64,000 nt of DNA from Ornithinimicrobium avium (GTDB taxonomy: Bacteria > Actinomycetota > Actinomycetes > Actinomycetales > Dermatophilaceae): the NCBI RefSeq assembly GCF_003351765.1, contig NZ_CP031229.1:2232001-2296000 (forward strand), read 5' to 3'. Under the pieces are notes generated by a model. That model worked only from the letters and a program-made list of their open reading frames with translations. It made no database searches and was not told the origin of the DNA. The translations under genes and the position numbers were made by a program. Every line of letters begins with the position of its first letter. The stretch's first letter is position 1. Positions 58,184 to 64,000 of the stretch are shown piece by piece.

Positions 58184-59719
58184 ATGTCGGACCATACCTA
58201 CCAGCTCATCGCCATCGGAATCTACTTCACGGGAATGCTCGGGATCGGCTACTTCGCCTACCGGAGAACGTCGGACCTGGACGACTACATGCTGGCCGGG
58301 AGGGGACTCCCGCCGGGCGTGGCCGCCCTGTCGGCCGGCGCCTCGGACATGTCGGGCTGGCTGCTCATGGGCCTGCCCGGCGCGATCTACGCCTCCGGCC
58401 TCTTCGAGGCCTGGATCGCGATCGGCCTGACCATCGGCGCCTGGCTCAACTGGAAGTTCGTGGCGCCGCGGCTGCGCGCCTACACCGAGGTGTCGGAGAA
58501 TGCGATCACCATCCCGAGCTACTTCGAGAAGCGGCTCAAGGACAGGTCGCACCTGCTGCGCATCTGCGCCAGCCTCATCGTGCTGGTCTTCTTCACCTTC
58601 TACGTGTCCTCCGGAATGGTGGCCGCCGGCAAGTTCTTCCAGTCCTCCTTCGGCTGGACCTACCTGGGCGGGCTGCTGCTCGTCTCGGCGATCACGCTGG
58701 TCTACACGATGTTCGGCGGCTTCCTCGGCGCGACCCTGACCGACGTCGCCCAGGGCGTGCTGATGTTCCTGGCGCTGCTCGCGGTCCCGATCGTGGCGAT
58801 CTTCCGGGTCGGCGACATCGGGACGATCGGCAGCCGGATCACCGACGTCAACCCGGAGGCGCTCAACCTCTTCAAGGGCATCGGCGACGGCAACCCCCTG
58901 CTCTGGGGCCTGGCCGTCTTCTCCACCGCCGCGTGGGGGCTGGGCTACTTCGGGCAGCCGCACATCATCATCCGGTTCATGGCGCTGCGGAGCGCGGCCG
59001 ACGCCAAGGCCGGGCGCCGGATCGGCATCAGCTGGATGGCGCTGACCTGCCTGGGCGCGATCGGCACCGCGCTGATCGGGATCGGCTACTTCGCCGACGA
59101 CCCGGAGAAGCCGCTGGGCGACCCCGAGACGGTCTTCCTCGTGCTCAGCCAGATCTTCTTCCACCCGCTCATCGCCGGGCTGGTGCTGGCTGCGGTGCTC
59201 GCGGCGATCATGTCGACGATGTCCTCCCAGCTCGTCGTGTGCTCCTCGGCGCTGGTGGAGGACCTCTACAACATCGTGGGCCGCGAGCCCGACCCTCGGC
59301 GCGACGTCATGCTCGGCCGCACGGGCGTGCTGATCATCGCGGTCGTCGCGCTGCTGCTGGCGCTCAACCCCAACTCCTCGATCCTGGAGCTGGTGGCCTT
59401 CGCGTGGGCCGGGTTCGGCGGCGCGTTCGGCCCGATCGTGCTGCTCAGCCTCTACTGGCGCAAGCTCACCGCGACCGGCGCCCTGGCCGGGATGATCACC
59501 GGCGCGGTCGTCGTCTTCGTGTGGGGCAACATCGCCGTGCTCAGCGACCAGATGTACGAGATCGTGCCCGGCTTCGTCCTCAACCTGGTCGTCGCGGTCG
59601 TGGTCTCCTCGATGACCGCCAGGCCGCAGCCACAGGTGGAGGCCGAGTTCACCGCGATGGAGCAGCTGCTGTCGACCGGAAGCTTCGGCACCGACGAGAC
59701 CACGCGGACCACCGCCTGA
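58184..59719 (+). CDS. putP: Sodium/proline symporter
   Basis: A 511-residue member of the solute:sodium symporter family with about thirteen helices. LAGRGLPPGVAALSAGASDMSGWLLMGLPG (about 38-67) is the PutP signature in helix 2 with Na+-site Ser residues, TDVAQG is in helix 6, and GYFGQPHIIIRFMALRS matches the PutP helix 8/9 loop. It brings proline into the cell with Na+, either as carbon and nitrogen source or as osmoprotectant. No proline dehydrogenase gene is in view. Confidence 0.93.
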   Translation: MSDHTYQLIAIGIYFTGMLGIGYFAYRRTSDLDDYMLAGRGLPPGVAALSAGASDMSGWLLMGLPGAIYASGLFEAWIAIGLTIGAWLNWKFVAPRLRAYTEVSENAITIPSYFEKRLKDRSHLLRICASLIVLVFFTFYVSSGMVAAGKFFQSSFGWTYLGGLLLVSAITLVYTMFGGFLGATLTDVAQGVLMFLALLAVPIVAIFRVGDIGTIGSRITDVNPEALNLFKGIGDGNPLLWGLAVFSTAAWGLGYFGQPHIIIRFMALRSAADAKAGRRIGISWMALTCLGAIGTALIGIGYFADDPEKPLGDPETVFLVLSQIFFHPLIAGLVLAAVLAAIMSTMSSQLVVCSSALVEDLYNIVGREPDPRRDVMLGRTGVLIIAVVALLLALNPNSSILELVAFAWAGFGGAFGPIVLLSLYWRKLTATGALAGMITGAVVVFVWGNIAVLSDQMYEIVPGFVLNLVVAVVVSSMTARPQPQVEAEFTAMEQLLSTGSFGTDETTRTTA

Positions 59720-59733
59720 GCCCCGGCCCGCAC

Positions 59734-60288
59734 TCAGTCGTCCGCGGCGGCAGCCGCGCGCCGCCCGCGGTAGGCCGCCGCGGCGACCCGGTTGCCGCAG
59801 GTGGTGCTGCAGAAGCGGCGGGACCGGTTGCGGGTGAGGTCGACGAGCACCTTCTCGCAGTCCTGCGCCTCGCACACGCCGAGCCGGCCGAGCCCGTCTG
59901 CGCGCACGAGGTCGACCATGGCCATCGCGACCTCGACCGTCAGCCGCCGGGTGAGCGGGGCGTCGTCCGGCGTGGCGTGCAGGTGCCAGTCCCAGTCGTC
60001 GTGCCGGACGAGGCGCGGCTGGGCCCCGCCGTCGTGCAGCATCTGGTTGACCTCCTCGACGACGTCCTGCTCCTCGCCCTCCCACAGCCGGCGCAGGCGC
60101 GGCCGCAGCGCCCGGACCGAGTCCAGCTCGGACTCGTCCAGCCGCAGGACGCCCGACCACCTCCAGCGCCGGACCCAGGCGGCCAGCTCGGCGGTCGTCG
60201 CGAGCCGGTCCTGACCGTCCCGCCCGAGCGTGTTGACCAGGTCGGCAGCCTCCTGGAGCGCGACCTCGGTGTCATGGGCAAAGAACAT
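59734..60288 (-). CDS. CGNR zinc-finger (ABATE domain) transcriptional regulator
   Basis: A 184-residue protein with an N-terminal ABATE ligand-binding-like domain (about 1-135) and a C-terminal CGNR zinc finger: C-x4-C (CEAQDCEKV), then RRFCSTTCGNRVAAAAYR with the CGNR motif. Such proteins bind DNA and probably sense a small molecule. ATG 60288 has AGGAG six bases upstream. It is divergent from an EamA exporter across a 29-bp inverted repeat, so it very likely controls that gene and itself. Confidence 0.9.
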   Translation of the reverse strand: MFFAHDTEVALQEAADLVNTLGRDGQDRLATTAELAAWVRRWRWSGVLRLDESELDSVRALRPRLRRLWEGEEQDVVEEVNQMLHDGGAQPRLVRHDDWDWHLHATPDDAPLTRRLTVEVAMAMVDLVRADGLGRLGVCEAQDCEKVLVDLTRNRSRRFCSTTCGNRVAAAAYRGRRAAAAADD

Positions 60289-60318
60289 GTTGACTCCTGA
60301 TGCTCCTCTCACCTATCG

Positions 60319-60347
60319 TCATGGGTGTCGACGGTCGACACCCATGA
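60319..60347. promoter_or_regulatory. 29-bp near-perfect inverted repeat, operator for CGNR regulator
   Basis: Arms of 14 bases (60319-60332 and 60334-60347) are exact complements around one central base; the core on each side is GTGTCGAC/GTCGACAC. It lies between the divergent CGNR and EamA genes. TATCGT (60314-60319) could be a -10 box for EamA, and TAGGAT (60352-60347, minus) one facing the regulator. Confidence 0.75.
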
Positions 60348-60402
60348 TCCTACGACGGGCCGTCGGCACGGCGGCCCCTCGCGTCCCGAGAGGAGGCCCG
60401 CA

Positions 60403-61518
60403 GTGACCACCACCCCGCACCGGCGCGGCACGGTCCCCAGCACGAGCGGTGAGCTGCGCACCGAGCGCGCCCGCGGCGAGCACGTCCGCGGCGAGCACGT
60501 CCGCGGCGATGGCGCCCGGGCAGGTCGCACGCCCCGCGCTCTGCTGGCCGTGGGCCTGGTCATCGCGATCCTCTCGGCCCTCACCTTCGGCAGCTCCGGC
60601 GCCGTCGGCAAGAGCATCCTGCAGGCCGGGTGGACGCCGGCCGCCGCGGTCACCGTGCGGATCCTCATCGGAGCCCTCGCGCTCGCCGGGCCGGCCGCCT
60701 GGTCGCTGCGCGGGCGCTGGCACCTGCTGGCGCGACGCGCCACGTGGGTGCAGCTCGGGCTCTTCGGGGTGCTCGCGGTGGCCGGGTGCCAGCTCTTCTA
60801 CTTCTTCGCGGTGACCGAGCTGTCGGTGGGCGTGGCGCTGATGCTGGAGTACCTCGGGCCGATCCTCGTCGTGGTCTGGCTGTGGCTGGTCCACGGCTAC
60901 CGGCCGCGCCGGCTGACGCTGATCGGGACCGGCCTGGCCGTGGTGGGGCTCCTGCTCGTCCTGGACGTGCTGGGCAACGCCCAGGTCAGCATGACGGGCG
61001 TGGTCTGGGGGCTGCTCGCCGCCGTCGGCCTGGCCGCCTTCTTCGTCCTCGGCGCCGACACGTCCAACGGCCTGCCGCCGGTCGCCTTCGCCGCGCTGGG
61101 CATGGCCGTCGGAGGTGCCGTGCTGGGCGTCGCCGGGCTGGTCGGGCTGGTCCCCTTCGCGATGAGCACGGCCGACGCCACGGTGGCCGGGATGCTCGTG
61201 CCGTGGTGGCTGCCGGTGGCCTGGCTGGGCCTGGTGGCGGCGGCGGTCGCCTACGGGACCGGGCTGGTCGCCAGCCGCGCGCTGGGCGCCAAGCTGGCCT
61301 CGTTCGTCGGTCTCAGCGAGGTGCTCTTCGCGGTGCTCTGGGCCTGGCTGCTCCTGGGCGAGATGCCGGCCGCCGTCCAGCTCCTGGGCGGCGCGCTGAT
61401 CGTCGCCGGGGTCGTCGCGGTGAAGGCCGACGACGTGTCCGCCGTGCCGCTCGACCTCGAGGTGGAGCCGCTGCCGGTGGGCCTCCGCGAGGACGCGGAG
61501 CCGGGCTCGGCTGACTGA
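60403..61518 (+). CDS. EamA/DMT family transporter
   Basis: A 371-residue exporter. After a hydrophilic N-terminal tail of about 45 residues with a GEHVR repeat come ten helices in two EamA repeats (about 48-180 and 190-335; MLEYLGPILVVVWLW ends the first). The GTG at 60403 is chosen because GAGAGGAGG stands seven bases upstream; an earlier in-frame GTG at 60325 lies inside the operator and is unlikely. The divergent CGNR regulator suggests induction by the exported compound. Its substrate is unknown; amino acids are typical. Confidence 0.9.
   Translation: MTTTPHRRGTVPSTSGELRTERARGEHVRGEHVRGDGARAGRTPRALLAVGLVIAILSALTFGSSGAVGKSILQAGWTPAAAVTVRILIGALALAGPAAWSLRGRWHLLARRATWVQLGLFGVLAVAGCQLFYFFAVTELSVGVALMLEYLGPILVVVWLWLVHGYRPRRLTLIGTGLAVVGLLLVLDVLGNAQVSMTGVVWGLLAAVGLAAFFVLGADTSNGLPPVAFAALGMAVGGAVLGVAGLVGLVPFAMSTADATVAGMLVPWWLPVAWLGLVAAAVAYGTGLVASRALGAKLASFVGLSEVLFAVLWAWLLLGEMPAAVQLLGGALIVAGVVAVKADDVSAVPLDLEVEPLPVGLREDAEPGSAD
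60472..60501 (+). repeat. 15-bp tandem repeat near the start of the EamA gene
   Basis: Two exact units (60472-60486 and 60487-60501) and a third partial one encode RGEHV in the N-terminal cytoplasmic tail. Confidence 0.8.
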
Positions 61519-61526
61519 CGAGGTGT

Positions 61527-61592
61527 GTCAGGCATCAGTGTCAGGCATCGCCGGGGCTGCGACCCTGGCGATGCCTGACACTGATGCCTGAC
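61527..61592. terminator. 66-bp hairpin with 26-bp perfect stem, between convergent genes
   Basis: Bases 61527-61552 and 61567-61592 are exact reverse complements around a 14-base loop that itself adds three or four pairs. Each arm contains the 10-mer GTCAGGCATC twice. It probably terminates both the EamA and the S10 peptidase transcripts; its length and internal repetition are unusual for a terminator. Confidence 0.75.
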
Positions 61593-61623
61593 GTTCCCGA
61601 CGCCGACCCGACGGAGGACCGGC

Positions 61624-63129
61624 TCAGCCCCGCCCGCTCGCCCGCCGCACGAAGTCGGTGATGCCCTCGGCCTCCTCGACCCGGCTCGCCCCACCGACGT
61701 AGGGCATGTGGCCGGTCTCGAACCAGGCGTGCTCGATCCGGTCCATCGCCTGGTCCGGCAGCCGCAGGTGGGCGACCATGTCCTCGGCCGCGCCGTACGG
61801 GGTGGCGAGGTCGTAGTAGCCGTACTCGATGCGGACCCGCAGGTGCGGGTTGGCGCGCATCACCCGCTCGAGCTTGTCGGTGACGTCGATCGGCCGGCCC
61901 TCGAACTCCTGGTAGGACCAGTGCTCGATCGCGTCGGAGAACACCGCGTAGGGCAGGTCGAGCTCGGAGCGCAGCTCGCCGCGCAGGTAGTGGTGGATCG
62001 CCGCCGCGTAGGGGCCCAGGATGGCGTCGATGGAGGGGTCGGCGTCCATCCCCTCGGCGGTGCCGGAGTGCAGCACGCCGGTGATCCGCCCGTCGATGCG
62101 GCCGACCGTGCGACCCTCCGCGCGCAGCAGCTCGGTGCAGAAGCGCCAGTGCTCGGGCCGCAGGTCGCAGCGCTCCAGGTAGTCCTCCGACAGCCCGGTC
62201 AGCGACGCGAGCCGGGCGCGCACGTCGGCCCGCTCCGCGTCGGTGAGCCGGTGGCCGCGGCCCAGCGCCCACCGGTAGGTCCCGGCGGCGAGCTCCTCGG
62301 CCTCGGCGAGCACGTCCGCGAGCTCCCGGCCCTCGTGCAGCCCGTGGTAGTGCGCGATCGCCGCGTAGGTCGGCAGGTAGGACTGGCAGGCCGCGTCGTG
62401 CCGCAGGAAGCGGAAGTCCTGGGCCCCGAAGTCCAGGACGCTGGAGATGAGGACCAGCCCGTTGAGCTGCATGCCGAAGCGGGAGAAGAGGTGCTCGGCG
62501 ACCGAGACCGCGCGCGTGGTCCCGTAGGACTCGCCGCACAGGAACTTCGGGCTCATCCAGCGGTCCTCGCGGGTGCACCACAGCCGGATCAGCTCGCTGA
62601 CCTGCTCCACGTCCTTCTTCCAGCCGTGGTAGTCCTTGGCCTTGCCACCCCTGACCGCCCGCGACTGCCCGGTGGACATCGGGTCGATGAAGACCAGGTC
62701 GGTGGCGCGCAGCGGCGTCTGCGGGTTGTCCAGCAACCGGTAGGGCGGCGGCGTGGGCTCCTCGACCTCGCCGGCGTCCACGATCCGCGGCCCGAGGACG
62801 CCCAGGTGCAGCCAGACCGAGCTCGACCCCGGGCCGCCGTTGAAGACGAAGGTCACCGGCCGGTCCGAGCGGTCGGACCCCTCCGGCAGGTCGAGGGTGT
62901 AGGACGTGACCGCCAGCTCGGCGCGCGGCGTCCACCCCTCGAAGACGTCGTCCTTGAACTCCTCCTCGCGCAGCACGATCCGCCCGGTGCGGGCCGTGTA
63001 GGACAGCTCCCCGTCCGGCGTCGAGAGGGTGTGGTGGGTCTGCACCATCAGGTCGCGCGGCTCCGGGTGCGCCGCGTCGTCCGCCGTGGCCTCGGGGGTC
63101 GGGGCCTGCTGGCTCGTCGGGTCGGTCAT
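61624..63129 (-). CDS. Serine carboxypeptidase-like S10 family peptidase
   Basis: A 501-residue alpha/beta hydrolase of the S10 type found in bacteria. The oxyanion part is FVFNGGPGSSSVW (about 95-106), the nucleophile S201 is in LCGESYGTTRA, the acid is in the YGYYDLATPYGA stretch near 455, and the His in FETGHMPY near 480. No signal peptide is seen, so it is likely cytoplasmic. It may cut peptides from the C-terminus or hydrolyse other acyl compounds. ATG 63129 follows TACAGT at leaderless distance. Confidence 0.9.
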   Translation of the reverse strand: MTDPTSQQAPTPEATADDAAHPEPRDLMVQTHHTLSTPDGELSYTARTGRIVLREEEFKDDVFEGWTPRAELAVTSYTLDLPEGSDRSDRPVTFVFNGGPGSSSVWLHLGVLGPRIVDAGEVEEPTPPPYRLLDNPQTPLRATDLVFIDPMSTGQSRAVRGGKAKDYHGWKKDVEQVSELIRLWCTREDRWMSPKFLCGESYGTTRAVSVAEHLFSRFGMQLNGLVLISSVLDFGAQDFRFLRHDAACQSYLPTYAAIAHYHGLHEGRELADVLAEAEELAAGTYRWALGRGHRLTDAERADVRARLASLTGLSEDYLERCDLRPEHWRFCTELLRAEGRTVGRIDGRITGVLHSGTAEGMDADPSIDAILGPYAAAIHHYLRGELRSELDLPYAVFSDAIEHWSYQEFEGRPIDVTDKLERVMRANPHLRVRIEYGYYDLATPYGAAEDMVAHLRLPDQAMDRIEHAWFETGHMPYVGGASRVEEAEGITDFVRRASGRG

Positions 63130-63136
63130 GGGCACG

Positions 63137-63142
63137 ACTGTA
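63137..63142 (-). promoter_or_regulatory. Leaderless -10 box, S10 peptidase
   Basis: TACAGT, minus strand, seven bases before the ATG at 63129. Confidence 0.5.
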
Positions 63143-63171
63143 TGCGGCGTGCCGGAGGCGCGCGCACGGCC

Positions 63172-63177
63172 TACGGT
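63172..63177 (+). promoter_or_regulatory. Leaderless -10 box, lipase maturation factor gene
   Basis: TACGGT, six bases before the ATG at 63184; divergent from the box at 63137-63142. Confidence 0.5.
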
Positions 63178-63183
63178 CGGGGT

Positions 63184-64000
63184 ATGGAGTGGTTCGTCGC
63201 CGACCACGCGTGGCTGGGGCGGGCGGTCTTCCTGCACGGCCTGGCCGCCCTCTACGTCGTGGCGTTCGTCGTGGCGGCGCGCCAGGGGCCGGCGCTGATC
63301 GGCTCGCGCGGGCTGACGCCGGTGCCGACCTTCCTGCGCCGGTCCGGCACGCGGCGGGACGGCCTGCGCAGGGCGCCGAGCCTCTTCCACCTGCACTGGT
63401 CGGACCAGTTCTTCCTGACCGTCTGCTGGTCCGGGGCGGCGCTGGCCGGGCTCAGCCTCGTCGGGGTGACGGCGCGGCTGCCGCTGGGGGTGTCCATGGC
63501 CGTGTGGCTGGTGCTCTGGGCGCTCTACCTCTCGGTCGTCAACGTCGGGCAGGTCTGGTACGCCTTCGGCTGGGAGACCCTGCTGTGCGAGGTCGGCTTC
63601 CTCGCGGTCTTCCTGGGCGACGCCTCGACCCCGCCGCCGCGGCTCGGCATGCTGCTGCTCGTCTGGGTGCTCTTCCGGCTGGAGTTCGGCGCCGGGCTGA
63701 TCAAGATGCGCGGCGACGCGTGCTGGCGGGACCTGACCTGCCTCTTCTACCACCACGAGACGCAGCCGATGCCGGGACCGCTGTCCTGGTTCTTCCACCA
63801 CCTGCCCCGGCCGCTGCACCGCGTCGAGGTGGCGGCCAACCACGTCACCCAGCTGGTCGTCCCGTTCGGGCTGTTCCTCCCCCAGCCCTGGGCCGGCGTC
63901 GCCGCCGCCGTGATGCTCCTCACCCAGCTGTGGCTGGTCGCCAGCGGCAACTTCGCCTGGCTCAACTGGCTCGCGGTCGTCCTCGCCGCGTCCGCGCTGC
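63184..64000 (+). CDS. Lipase maturation factor (LMF1-like) family membrane protein, N-terminal part
   Basis: The first 272 residues of a membrane protein that continues past the window. GWETLLCEVGFLAVFLGD (about 131-148), FGAGLIKMRGDACWRDLTCLFYHHETQPMPGPLSW (about 171-205) match the conserved blocks of lipase maturation factor proteins. Five or six helices are visible. In vertebrates LMF1 helps lipases fold in the ER; the role of the bacterial form is unknown. The frame is open to the last base. ATG 63184 follows TACGGT at leaderless distance. Confidence 0.85.
   Translation, partial: MEWFVADHAWLGRAVFLHGLAALYVVAFVVAARQGPALIGSRGLTPVPTFLRRSGTRRDGLRRAPSLFHLHWSDQFFLTVCWSGAALAGLSLVGVTARLPLGVSMAVWLVLWALYLSVVNVGQVWYAFGWETLLCEVGFLAVFLGDASTPPPRLGMLLLVWVLFRLEFGAGLIKMRGDACWRDLTCLFYHHETQPMPGPLSWFFHHLPRPLHRVEVAANHVTQLVVPFGLFLPQPWAGVAAAVMLLTQLWLVASGNFAWLNWLAVVLAASAL

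Noticed and set aside
60325..60402. N-terminal extension of the EamA exporter from a GTG at 60325
   Set aside because: That start lies within the inverted repeat and has no ribosome site, while GTG 60403 has a strong one at the right distance.

Overview
The window is one 64 kb piece of a very GC-rich chromosome with tightly packed genes, many ATGA/GTGA start-stop overlaps, NarL-type two-component pairs, a DUF222/13E12-type HNH protein and several apparently leaderless genes. This points to an actinomycete, most likely of the Micrococcales (Intrasporangiaceae/Ornithinimicrobiaceae-like). That placement is inferred from gene content; no rRNA or tRNA gene is visible. About fifty protein genes were recognised. 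There is no CRISPR array, phage or integrative element. The only clear mobile element is a single IS1380-type insertion sequence.

Layout. 1-5.2 kb: the 3' end of recD, an esterase, a metal P-type ATPase and an acyl-CoA ligase. 5.2-10.3 kb: a MacB/FtsX-type ABC pair, then a tandem pair of Gdx/SugE-like SMR genes preceded by a guanidine-III (ykkC-III) riboswitch, then a membrane protein. 10.4-14.2 kb: two NarL-type two-component systems facing each other tail to tail. 14.3-19 kb: a luciferase-like flavin enzyme, an aldo/keto reductase and an ABC-2 exporter pair with a strong inverted-repeat operator candidate.

19-39 kb holds histidine catabolism in three blocks. hutI-hutF-(P-loop kinase)-M20 amidohydrolase lies at 19.0-23.4 kb. 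hutU and hutH lie at 30.0-33.4 kb. An IclR regulator (probably HutR), a GPH/MFS-type transporter and a sphingosine-phosphate-lyase-like PLP enzyme lie at 35.1-38.9 kb. A near-palindromic 16-mer in front of both hutH and hutU resembles the HutR box known from Corynebacterium. HutF makes N-formylglutamate and no HutG is present, so the coupled M20 enzyme is the best candidate for the last step. Between the blocks sit a YihY membrane protein, a DUF2231-Rieske fusion, a YbaK-type deacylase, two transporters, a hemerythrin protein and an autoregulated TetR.

39-54 kb: the DUF222/HNH protein, a quinone oxidoreductase, a NUDIX hydrolase, a flavoprotein dehydrogenase, a membrane-bound metallophosphoesterase, a DsbA-like thioredoxin protein, a 2'-5' RNA ligase-like protein, a coupled pair formed by a homologue of the cyanobacterial acyl-ACP reductase and an NDH-2-like flavoprotein, a MORN-repeat protein, an acyltransferase with a C-terminal SGNH-like domain, and carbamate kinase. 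The IS1380 element (54,212-55,845, flanked by CTCAG) sits exactly at the stop codon of a YciI gene. 56-64 kb: a VOC protein, a cystathionine gamma-synthase-like enzyme, the PutP proline symporter, a divergent CGNR regulator/EamA exporter pair sharing a 29-bp inverted repeat, a 66-bp perfect hairpin between convergent genes, an S10-type peptidase and the start of a lipase maturation factor gene.

Two signals run through the whole window. The hexamer GGTATG/CATACC is strongly over-used in all reading frames, forcing otherwise rare codons (TAT, GCA, ATA, GGT). A -10-like hexamer (TANNNT, or CATACT in two cases) sits 6-8 bases before at least seventeen start codons, as expected for leaderless transcripts.
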